Shown here in pieces: positions 1 to 7,382 of a stretch of 41,508 nucleotides of DNA. Position 1 is the first letter of the stretch, and each line of letters opens with the position of its first letter. Both the position numbers and the translations under genes were made by a program. This DNA is from Rhodococcus sp. AW25M09 (lineage in GTDB: Bacteria > Actinomycetota > Actinomycetes > Mycobacteriales > Mycobacteriaceae), in contig NZ_CAPS01000016.1 of NCBI RefSeq assembly GCF_000333955.1, positions 1 to 41,508 on the forward strand, read 5' to 3'. Under the pieces are notes generated by a model. The model was not told where the DNA came from, did not search any database, and worked only from the letters and a program-made list of their open reading frames with translations.

Positions 1-28
1 TCATGCAACTACTTCAGCAAGGGCTCTG

Positions 29-457
29 TCACTTCAACGCTGCCAGGTTCGCAACGGACTTCTTGACATCGGTGTCGAGAGCCCGCGCCACCACCGACCC
101 CACCGGACCGAACAGCACACCCCCACCGAACTTCGCATCGAGGGTCAGCTCCGAACCACCCTCGGCCTCGCGCACGTGGACGGTCAGCGAAATCCTGACC
201 CCGCCCTTGCCGCGGCCGGACATTTCGATCAGCTTGGGCTCGTCGTATTCGGTGAAGGTCCAGTTGATGGTGTTCTTGAACCCTTTCACCTTCACCAACG
301 ACGACACCTCGGTGCCTTTGTCGACCTTCTTCGGCGGCGGGCTGCACCATCCACCGTGGATCGTCATCCACTCGTCGAACCGATCGAGCGCGGAAGCCTT
401 GTCCCACGCGCCCTGCGGACTCTCCGGCATCTGTACCGAGACACTGATCGTTGCCAT
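29..457 (-). CDS. SRPBCC (START-like) family protein
   Basis: 142-residue protein of the polyketide cyclase/dehydrase SRPBCC type, a fold that binds hydrophobic ligands in a deep pocket. What I see: an N-terminal strand with the MATISVSVQMPES pattern, an early helix containing W19, alternating beta strands in the middle (VKGFKNTINWTFTEYDEP), and a long C-terminal helix (VVARALDTDVKKSVANLAA). The length is normal for a single-domain member. Similar actinobacterial proteins are often annotated as Rv0910-like toxin partners, but no antitoxin-like partner lies beside it, so I do not assign that role. The gene is divergent from ligD with 59 bases between them. Cytoplasmic; ligand unknown. Confidence 0.7.
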   Translation of the reverse strand: MATISVSVQMPESPQGAWDKASALDRFDEWMTIHGGWCSPPPKKVDKGTEVSSLVKVKGFKNTINWTFTEYDEPKLIEMSGRGKGGVRISLTVHVREAEGGSELTLDAKFGGGVLFGPVGSVVARALDTDVKKSVANLAALK

Positions 458-516
458 GAGATCGAGCCTGTCATAACTTGCCCGCAGGTTCTGACGGCGG
501 CCATTAACCTGAGACG

Positions 517-2808
517 ATGGCCACGCTCGAGATCGAAGGTCGAAAGGTCTCCGTCACCAACCTCGACAAAGTGCTGTTCCCCGACACGGGCACCACCAAG
601 GGCGACGTCATCGAGTACTACGTTGCCATCTCCCAGGCGATGCTGCCGCACCTCGTCGACCGCGCCGTGACCCGTAAACGCTGGCCGAACGGCGTCGACC
701 AGTCGTCGTTCTTCGAGAAGAACCTCGCTGCATCGGCACCCGACTGGCTCCATCGACGGGCGATGCAGCACTCGGACCGCGTCGTCACCTACCCGCTGTT
801 CTCCGGCGCAGCCGATCTGGCGTGGCTCGGGCAGCAGGCAGCCATCGAAGCGCACGTGCCGCAATGGCGATTCGACGGCACCGAGCCCGGACCCGCCACC
901 CGCATGGTTTTCGATCTCGACCCCGGCGACGACGTCGATCTCGCCCGGTGCGCCGAGGTGGCCTGCGAGATCCGAGATCTGATCGGCGACATCGGCATGA
1001 CCGCGTACCCGGTCACCAGCGGCAGTAAGGGAATTCACCTGTACGTCCCGTTGGAGACGCCACTGTCGACAGCAGGTGCGTCCACCGTGGCCAAACGTGT
1101 TGCCACCCTGCTCGAAGAGCGTTCGCCGAACCGGGTGACCGCCACGATGGCGAAAGCGAAGCGCACCGGTCGAGTATTTGTCGACTGGAGCCAGAACAAC
1201 GGCAAGAAGACGACGGTCGCACCGTACTCGCTGCGCGGACGAACACTCCCCACCGTCGCGGCACCACGAACCTGGGACGAGCTGGAAGCATCAGGGCTGC
1301 AACAACTTCGGTTCGAAGAAGTCCTGGAGCGATTCGCCGATACCGGCGATCTACTGGCAGGTCTGGACCCTGCCATGGACTCCGGCGGCGCCAAAACGAA
1401 GAGCAGCACCGCCAAAGACAAGCTCGATAAATACCGCAGCATGCGCAGCGCGGACCGAACCCCCGAGCCAGTACCCACAATCGCCGAGCCGCAGGGAAAC
1501 AACGACACCTTCGTCATCCAGGAACATCACGCCCGACGCCTGCACTACGACTTTCGACTCGAACACGACGGAGTCCTGGTCTCGTGGGCCGTCCCCAAGA
1601 ACATTCCGGTCGACCCCAAGCAGAACCGGCTCGCCGTACACACCGAGGACCACCCCCTCGAATACGCCTCGTTCTCCGGTCGGATACCGAAGGGCGAGTA
1701 CGGCGGTGGTGAGGTCTCGATCTGGGACAGCGGAACCTACGAACTCGAGAAGTGGCGCGACGACGAAGTGATCGTGGTGCTGCACGGTTCCCAGGCTATG
1801 GGCAGGTTCGCGTTGATTCGCACCAAGGGCAACCAGTGGCTCATGCATCTGATGAAGGACCCATCCAGCGCGACGACCGAAAATCCCCCACCGAAGACCA
1901 TCTCACCGATGCTCGCCACCGCCGGCGATGTTCTCGGTCTCTCGGAAGACGAGTGGTCCTTCGAGGGCAAGTGGGACGGGTTTCGCATTGTCGCTGAACT
2001 CGTGCACGGCTCGATGACGCTGCGCACGCGCAGCGGTAACGATTACACCGAGAAGTTCGGAGCCCTCCAATCTCTGGCGGACGACCTCGCCGAACACGAC
2101 GCCGTCGTCGACGGAGAAGTAGTCGTGTTCGACGACAGCGGGATCAGCAGCTTCGAACGGCTACAGAACGCCACCTCCGACCAGATCCGATTCATCGCCT
2201 TCGATCTGCTGTACCTGGACGGCACCTCACTGCTGCGGAAGAAATACTCGGATCGACGACGGCTCCTCGACCTACTGACCACCGGACTCGACTCGGTGCT
2301 GGTACCACCACAGCTGACGGGTTCCGCCGAGGACGCCATCGCCGAAAGCAGAGAACGTGGCTGGGAAGGCATCGTTGCCAAACGGACCGACTCCGTCTAT
2401 CAACCGGGTAAGCGCGCCCACACATGGATCAAGCACAAGAACTGGCGAACACAGGAAGTCGTGATCGGTGGATGGCGTAGGGGCCAGGGTCGTCGCGCGG
2501 GTGGATTCGGCTCCCTGCTGATGGGGATCCCCGACGGGGACAGCCTGCGGTACGTCGGCCGCGTCGGAACCGGGTTCGACGACCGTGCCCTCGATACTCT
2601 CGCGGCATTGCTCGCGCCCCTCGAGGCGTCGGACAGTCCGTTCTCCTCGGTACTGCCCACCGCCGATCGGAACGGGGCGGTGTGGGTGGAACCGGTCCTC
2701 GTCGGCGAGGTGCGGTTCTACGAGGCAACCGAATCAGGTCACCTACGGCATCCGAGTTGGCGCGGCTTGCGTCCGGACAAAGCACCGAAAGAAGTCGCTC
2801 CCGAATAG
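517..2808 (+). CDS. ligD: multifunctional non-homologous end-joining DNA ligase LigD
   Basis: ATP-dependent ligase of bacterial NHEJ, 763 residues, in the mycobacterial order polymerase, phosphoesterase, ligase. The primase-polymerase domain (about 1-290) shows the metal-binding FDLDP (D133, D135), SGSKGIHLY (H174) and FVDW (D223). The 3'-phosphoesterase domain (about 320-450) shows FVIQEHHARRLHYDFRLE (H337, H343, D345) and the downstream HTEDHP and IPKGEYGGGEV motifs. The ligase domain (about 460-760) carries the AMP-accepting lysine in EGKWDGFR (K485). Nothing is missing or shortened. Start: ATG lies six bases after a TAACCT hexamer at 505-510 with no Shine-Dalgarno, so the mRNA is probably leaderless. 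No ku gene lies in the window, although Ku is the usual partner and is often adjacent. Confidence 0.95.
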   Translation: MATLEIEGRKVSVTNLDKVLFPDTGTTKGDVIEYYVAISQAMLPHLVDRAVTRKRWPNGVDQSSFFEKNLAASAPDWLHRRAMQHSDRVVTYPLFSGAADLAWLGQQAAIEAHVPQWRFDGTEPGPATRMVFDLDPGDDVDLARCAEVACEIRDLIGDIGMTAYPVTSGSKGIHLYVPLETPLSTAGASTVAKRVATLLEERSPNRVTATMAKAKRTGRVFVDWSQNNGKKTTVAPYSLRGRTLPTVAAPRTWDELEASGLQQLRFEEVLERFADTGDLLAGLDPAMDSGGAKTKSSTAKDKLDKYRSMRSADRTPEPVPTIAEPQGNNDTFVIQEHHARRLHYDFRLEHDGVLVSWAVPKNIPVDPKQNRLAVHTEDHPLEYASFSGRIPKGEYGGGEVSIWDSGTYELEKWRDDEVIVVLHGSQAMGRFALIRTKGNQWLMHLMKDPSSATTENPPPKTISPMLATAGDVLGLSEDEWSFEGKWDGFRIVAELVHGSMTLRTRSGNDYTEKFGALQSLADDLAEHDAVVDGEVVVFDDSGISSFERLQNATSDQIRFIAFDLLYLDGTSLLRKKYSDRRRLLDLLTTGLDSVLVPPQLTGSAEDAIAESRERGWEGIVAKRTDSVYQPGKRAHTWIKHKNWRTQEVVIGGWRRGQGRRAGGFGSLLMGIPDGDSLRYVGRVGTGFDDRALDTLAALLAPLEASDSPFSSVLPTADRNGAVWVEPVLVGEVRFYEATESGHLRHPSWRGLRPDKAPKEVAPE

Positions 2809-2994
2809 CGCTACGTGTACGAGCACCAGAGGATTTCGCGCTTACCGGGAAACCGGCACAAGTACCGTTCTTCTGTTGCCATAGAATCCTCCAGTGCGTA
2901 CCGTTCGTCTTGTCGTTGCCGGGGGAACGTAACGAGTCACGCTTTGACAGCTATAACGATTTGCGGGCCGGCTGCACTGGAGCTTGCTGGATCA

Positions 2995-3015
2995 TCGAAG
3001 CGCACGCCGCTTCGA
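2995..3015. promoter_or_regulatory. inverted repeat upstream of the secreted lipase gene
   Basis: Perfect 8-bp arms (TCGAAGCG and CGCTTCGA) separated by 5 bases, ending 25 bases before the lipase start codon and just before its GGAGG. It could be a repressor operator or a 5'-UTR hairpin affecting ribosome access. The rest of the 232-base gap from 2809 holds no gene that I can support. Confidence 0.4.
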
Positions 3016-3040
3016 ATCAGGCACGGAGGGGATTACTTAC

Positions 3041-4255
3041 ATGCGGGTTCTCAAATTGGCAGGCGCTGCCACGATAACGGCTGCGGCCGTGTTGTGTTCA
3101 TCGCTCGTCGGCGCAGGTCAGGCGGCGGCCGAGCCGCTCATGCCGACCCCGATCGCCGACGGATTCGGTGCACCGCCTGCGGATTTGGAAGTTCTGCGAC
3201 CGGGCGACGTGATCTCCAGCCGACCCATGCCTCCACCGCCCGGATTCTTCGACATCGACGTGTGGCAGCTCAAGTTCCGCTCGACCGATTCGGCGGGTGA
3301 TCCCATTGCGGCGATCAATACCGTCATGGTTCCGCGTAACAAAGCACCCGACGGCCCATTGCTTTCTTACCAACACATCATCAATGCACTCGGTCTCGAA
3401 TGTGCACCTTCACAAGCGCTCTGGTCCAACGACCCCAATCTGGCAATTCGTGAGGCACCGGCGCTGAACGCTGTGCTGCAGCGCGGCTGGACTGTCGCCA
3501 TCGCCGATCACCTCGGACCGAGAAGTGCATACGGTGCCGCCAAGCTCGGCGGACAGATCGTGCTCGACAGCATTCGCGCCACGCAGCGCTTCGATCCGAT
3601 CCAGGTTCAGCAGAGCCGGGTCGCCTTGGCCGGCTACTCCGGTGGCGGCATGGCGACGGCGTGGGCCGCGGCATTGCAGAACGACTACGCACCCGAACTG
3701 AACATCGTCGGTAGCGCCGCCGGCGGCGCTCCGATGAACCTCGAGCGCATGGCACGCGATCTCGGTTTCGCCCCGCACCCCATGTTCGGTCTTGCGTTCG
3801 CCGCCGCGCTCGGTATCGAACGCGAGTACCCCACCCGCATCCCGATCAGCTCCCAGCTCAACCCACTGGGCAAGGAGATCGAGGCCAAGATGCAGAACGG
3901 GTGCACCAACGACATCATCGCCGCGGGTGCCGGCAAGAGCGCCATGGAGGTGGCGGGCACGCTGGACCTGATGAACAGCCCGGAGATGGTTGCGGCCGTC
4001 AACGAGAACAGCGTCGAGATGTACCCCGGCGTGCCGAAGGCACCGTACTTCGAGTGGCACAGCCCCTCCGATGCCTTGATCCCGGTCAGTGCCATCGACA
4101 ACACGATCGCCCGATACTGCGGTGCCGGAGTTCTGGTGACCGAGGTGAAGGTGCCCAGCAACGATCACCTGACCGCGGCTGTACTCGGTCTGCCGCAGGC
4201 GCTCGAGTGGATCGACCAGCGATTCGCGGGAGTACCGGCAACAACGAACTGCTGA
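3041..4255 (+). CDS. secreted lipase (LIP family alpha/beta hydrolase)
   Basis: 404-residue exported lipase/esterase. I chose the start at 3041 because it opens a classic signal peptide (MRVLKLAGAA, hydrophobic core, likely cleavage after A30 in GQAAA-EP) and has GGAGGG about ten bases upstream; the reading frame stays open further upstream but that would bury the signal. The nucleophile elbow is GYSGGG with S200. The LDVLR-like entry, the tyrosine-rich lid region and the C-terminal DALIPVSAID and SNDHL segments (likely acid and histidine of the triad) fit the PF03583 secretory lipase family, which is expanded in Rhodococcus. Probably acts on extracellular acylglycerols or esters. It is transcribed alone and followed by a stem-loop at 4259-4303. 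Confidence 0.85.
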   Translation: MRVLKLAGAATITAAAVLCSSLVGAGQAAAEPLMPTPIADGFGAPPADLEVLRPGDVISSRPMPPPPGFFDIDVWQLKFRSTDSAGDPIAAINTVMVPRNKAPDGPLLSYQHIINALGLECAPSQALWSNDPNLAIREAPALNAVLQRGWTVAIADHLGPRSAYGAAKLGGQIVLDSIRATQRFDPIQVQQSRVALAGYSGGGMATAWAAALQNDYAPELNIVGSAAGGAPMNLERMARDLGFAPHPMFGLAFAAALGIEREYPTRIPISSQLNPLGKEIEAKMQNGCTNDIIAAGAGKSAMEVAGTLDLMNSPEMVAAVNENSVEMYPGVPKAPYFEWHSPSDALIPVSAIDNTIARYCGAGVLVTEVKVPSNDHLTAAVLGLPQALEWIDQRFAGVPATTNC

Positions 4256-4258
4256 TCG

Positions 4259-4303
4259 GATCACCCGGTGCGTTTTCGGACAACCCCACCGCGCCGGGTG
4301 ATC
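4259..4303 (+). terminator. stem-loop after the lipase gene
   Basis: Perfect 10-bp arms (GATCACCCGG at 4259-4268 and CCGGGTGATC at 4294-4303) with a 25-base loop, starting four bases after the stop codon. There is no U tract. Its right arm touches the iron box, so a role in separating the lipase from the iron-regulated gene is an inference. Confidence 0.45.
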
Positions 4304-4319
4304 GGTTAGGCTAACCTCG
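4301..4319. promoter_or_regulatory. IdeR/DtxR iron box
   Basis: The central GGTTAGGCTAACCT is a near-perfect dyad and matches the known 19-bp IdeR consensus (TTAGGTTAGSCTAACCTAA) at 15 of 19 positions. It sits 25 bases before the start codon of the siderophore-binding lipoprotein gene, the expected place for iron-dependent repression. Confidence 0.85.
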
Positions 4320-4343
4320 CTTAGTTTCCAGCGAGGAGATTCA

Positions 4344-5345
4344 ATGAGAACCCCTGTTCTACTGGCCGCCGCCGGTGCCACTGTTCTGGCACTGGCGGTG
4401 AGCTGTTCGTCGGACCAAACAACCGCCATGTCCACGGATTCCGGCAGCGCAGACGGCTTCCCCGTCACCATCGAGCACCGATTCGGTGAGACGGTCATCG
4501 ATACCGAGCCCACTCGCGTGGTGACGATCGGGTTCAACGAGCAGGACTTCGCACTCGCACTAGGCGTCAAGCCGGTTGCGACACGCGGCAACCTGAGCTA
4601 CGACTACCGGCAGCGGCCCTGGGCTCGAGAAGCGCTCGACGGCACCGAGATACCCGAGGTCGGGAGCACCGATCTCAACCTCGAGCAGATCGCTGCGCAG
4701 GCACCCGACCTGATCCTCGGCCCGTACTCGTTCATCGACCAGGGTCAGTACGACAAGCTTTCCGGGATGGCCCCCACGATCGCAGACATCGGTGGCTACG
4801 ACGACCTACCGGCCGCAACGTGGCAGCAGGAGTTCGCCGTCGTCGGCGAGGCGCTCGGCAAGAAGCGGCAAGCGCTGGAACAGACGACCGAGCTCGAGCA
4901 GAAGTTCGCCACCACCGAGGCCGAGAATCCGGAGTTCACCGGAAAGTCACTGTCCCTCGCGTTCGTCATGGACGACGGTAGCTATCTCCTCCTCGGCAAA
5001 GACGACATCCGCGCACTGTTCTTCACCGACCTCGGCTTCGAGATTCCCGACGCGTCCGAGACGCTCAGCGCCGAGAATCTCGGCCGACTGGACACCGATG
5101 TACTCGTCATCGCCGGCCAGAGCCGAGAGCAGCACCAGGCCGATCCCCTGATCGCCGCCCTCGACGTCGTACAACAGGACCGAACCGTCTACATCGGCTC
5201 GTTCAGCACGAACCTGCCCTCGGCCCTGGGTTACTCGAGCCCGCTGTCACTGAACTACGCAATCGACGGGTTCGCCCCGATGCTCGCCGCAGCCACGGAC
5301 GACGACCCGTCCACGGTGGTACCCGACCCGGCAAAGGTCGCCTGA
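4344..5345 (+). CDS. iron-siderophore ABC transporter substrate-binding lipoprotein
   Basis: 333-residue FecB/FepB-type periplasmic-binding protein. It has a lipoprotein signal peptide with lipobox LAVSC (C21 is the modified cysteine), followed by an acidic linker and the two-lobe binding fold joined by a long helix: the VVTIGFNEQDFALALGVKPV and EVGSTDLNLEQIAAQAPDLI segments are typical of the Fe3+-siderophore/vitamin B12 class. It would sit on the outer face of the plasma membrane and hand ferric siderophore to an ABC importer. No permease or ATPase gene is nearby, so it must use a transporter encoded elsewhere. The iron box at 4301-4319 shows it is very likely IdeR-repressed; GAGGAG precedes the ATG. 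Its 3' end overlaps the convergent exporter gene by 91 bases. Confidence 0.92.
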   Translation: MRTPVLLAAAGATVLALAVSCSSDQTTAMSTDSGSADGFPVTIEHRFGETVIDTEPTRVVTIGFNEQDFALALGVKPVATRGNLSYDYRQRPWAREALDGTEIPEVGSTDLNLEQIAAQAPDLILGPYSFIDQGQYDKLSGMAPTIADIGGYDDLPAATWQQEFAVVGEALGKKRQALEQTTELEQKFATTEAENPEFTGKSLSLAFVMDDGSYLLLGKDDIRALFFTDLGFEIPDASETLSAENLGRLDTDVLVIAGQSREQHQADPLIAALDVVQQDRTVYIGSFSTNLPSALGYSSPLSLNYAIDGFAPMLAAATDDDPSTVVPDPAKVA

Positions 5346-7225
5346 TCGGCCGGGTCTGCCCTGTCCGATTGAGCAAACTGCGTCCGATGCAGCTCCTCGT
5401 AGCGACCTCCCGCTGCGAGCAGCTCGTCATGTGTTCCTCGCTCGGCGATTCGCCCGTCCTCGATCACCAGGATCACGTCGGCTGCCCTGATGGTCGAGAG
5501 TCGGTGAGCAATCACCACCGACGTCTTTCCTTCCAGCGCCTCGGACAACGCGGCCTGCACGGCGGCCTCGGACGTCGAATCCAGTGACGCCGTGGCCTCG
5601 TCCAGAATGACGACCCGAGGCTGCGCGATCAGCAACCGCGCGATCGTCAGGCGCTGACGCTCACCGCCGGAGAGCCGATACCCACGCTCGCCGACGACGG
5701 TATCCAGGCCATCGGGTAGGGAACGCACCAAATCGGCGAGCCGTGCCCTCGACAGCGCATCCCACAGTTCTTCGTCGGTGGCGTCGGATCGCGGTAGCAG
5801 CAGGTTGGACCGAATGCTCTCGTGGAACAGGTGACCGTCCTGGGTCACCATTCCCACGGTGCCGCGCACCGACTCGGCCGTCAGATCTCTTACGTCGACG
5901 CCGCCGAGCCGGACCGCCCCGCCGTCGACGTCGTACAGCCGCGCCACCAACTGCGCAATGGTGGACTTTCCGGCACCGGACGTTCCGACCAGCGCAACCA
6001 TCTGACCCGGTTCGGCACGGAACGACACACCGTGCAGAACCTCTTCTCCCCCGCGCGAATCCAGGGTGGCGACCTCCTCGAGCGAGGCGAGCGAGACCTT
6101 GTCCGCCGACGGATAGGCGAATCGAACGTCGTCGAGCTCCACGGCCACCGGCCCCGACGACAACGTCTGCGCATCGGGCTTATCGGCGATGAGCGGAACG
6201 AGATCGAGCACCTCGAAGACACGCTCGAAGCTGACCAGCGCACTCATGACCTCCACGCGAGCACTGGCCAACGCGGTCAGCGGGGAGTAGAGCCGCGCCA
6301 GCAGAAGGGACAGTGCCACTACCGAACCCGGGTCGAGTCGTCCACTGAGAGCGTAGAAACCACCCAGGCCGTACACCACTGCGAGAGCCAGTGCCGAGAC
6401 CAGCGTAAGGGCCGTCACGAACACCGTCTGCACCATCGCGCTGCGCACGCCGATGTCGCGTACGCGGCGAGCTCGCACGGCGAACTCCACCGATTCTTGC
6501 TCGGGATGACCGAACAGCTTCACCAGCGTGGCGCCCGGTGCCGAGAAGCGCTCGGTCATCTGCGTGCTCATCGCCGAGTTGTGCGCTGCCGCTTCGCGTT
6601 GCAGACGTGCGAGGCGTCGACCCATCCGGCGCGCGGGAAGCACGAACACCGGCAGCAGGACCAGTGCGAGAAGCGTGATCTGCCAGGAGATCCCGATCAT
6701 CACCACCAGCGTCAGCGCCAACGTCACCAGGTTGCTGACGACTCCGGACAGGGTGGTGCTGAATGCGCGCTGCGCCCCGATCACGTCGTTGTTGAGCCGG
6801 CTCACCAGCGCACCGGTGCGGGTTCGCGTGAAGAACGCGATCGGCATGCGCTGCACGTGGTCGAACACAGCGGTTCGCAGATCCAGGATCAGGCTTTCGC
6901 CGATGTTCGCCGAGAGCCACCGGTTGACCAGACCGACCGCCGCGTCCACCAGAGCGATCGCCGCGATCGCCAGCGCGAGCAAGACCACCACGCGCAGTTC
7001 GCGTCCGTCGACGACTGCGTTGACCACCCGTCCGGCCAACACCGGCGTGGCGACGGCGAGCACGGCCAACGCGACGCTGAGTACCAGGAATCCAGCGAGG
7101 GCGCGGCGATGCGGCGCCGCGAACGTCAGGATCCTGCGGGCCGTCTCCTTCGAGAACGACGACTGAGTGTCGGGCCTGTTCATCGTGCGATACATCTGAT
7201 TCCAGGCGGTCATTTCCATGCTCAT
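5255..7225 (-). CDS. ABC exporter, fused membrane and ATPase domains
   Basis: 656-residue half-transporter of the MsbA/LmrA class. Six membrane helices lie within about residues 40-330, followed by a nucleotide-binding domain: Walker A GTSGAGKST (K420), signature LSGGERQR, Walker B VVILDEATASLD and switch histidine in IAHRLST. It probably works as a homodimer or with a partner half-transporter; the substrate (drug, lipid or peptide) cannot be read from sequence. The start is the first of several Met codons (MSMEM), chosen because GAGGA lies seven bases upstream. Expression is probably under a MerR-type promoter at 7260-7290. After the ATPase comes a low-complexity Ser/Ala/Gly tail of about 30 residues encoded inside the 91-base overlap with the convergent lipoprotein gene. 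Confidence 0.9.
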   Translation of the reverse strand: MSMEMTAWNQMYRTMNRPDTQSSFSKETARRILTFAAPHRRALAGFLVLSVALAVLAVATPVLAGRVVNAVVDGRELRVVVLLALAIAAIALVDAAVGLVNRWLSANIGESLILDLRTAVFDHVQRMPIAFFTRTRTGALVSRLNNDVIGAQRAFSTTLSGVVSNLVTLALTLVVMIGISWQITLLALVLLPVFVLPARRMGRRLARLQREAAAHNSAMSTQMTERFSAPGATLVKLFGHPEQESVEFAVRARRVRDIGVRSAMVQTVFVTALTLVSALALAVVYGLGGFYALSGRLDPGSVVALSLLLARLYSPLTALASARVEVMSALVSFERVFEVLDLVPLIADKPDAQTLSSGPVAVELDDVRFAYPSADKVSLASLEEVATLDSRGGEEVLHGVSFRAEPGQMVALVGTSGAGKSTIAQLVARLYDVDGGAVRLGGVDVRDLTAESVRGTVGMVTQDGHLFHESIRSNLLLPRSDATDEELWDALSRARLADLVRSLPDGLDTVVGERGYRLSGGERQRLTIARLLIAQPRVVILDEATASLDSTSEAAVQAALSEALEGKTSVVIAHRLSTIRAADVILVIEDGRIAERGTHDELLAAGGRYEELHRTQFAQSDRADPADQATFAGSGTTVDGSSSVAAASIGANPSIA

Positions 7226-7259
7226 GTCATCATCCTCATATCGTCGATCTCATGTGATC

Positions 7260-7290
7260 ACGGTAGAACCTCGACATAGCTCGAGGTCAA
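7260..7290 (-). promoter_or_regulatory. MerR-type promoter with 19-bp spacer
   Basis: Read on the minus strand: -35 TTGACC (7290-7285), then exactly 19 bases holding a perfect dyad (ACCTCGA / TCGAGGT arms, 6-base centre, 7268-7287), then a -10-like TACCGT (7265-7260). A dyad between hexamers set 19 bp apart is the signature of MerR-family activation by DNA untwisting. It lies 35 bases upstream of the ABC exporter start. No MerR gene is in the window, so the regulator would act in trans. Confidence 0.7.
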
Positions 7291-7382
7291 GCGCGGCTGC
7301 CCTTACCGACATCAGGCACGCAACGCAGGACGGCCCCGGACACGGCTTTCGCCGCCCGGGACCGACCTCGGGTGCGGCCGAC

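Noticed and set aside
1..28. End of another minus-strand gene at the left edge
   Set aside because: The 28 bases beyond the SRPBCC stop codon are too short to support a call.
5822..7279. 485-codon open frame on the plus strand across the ABC exporter gene
   Set aside because: It is the antisense shadow of a gene with complete ABC motifs; its translation is rich in His, Arg and Gln with no recognisable domain.
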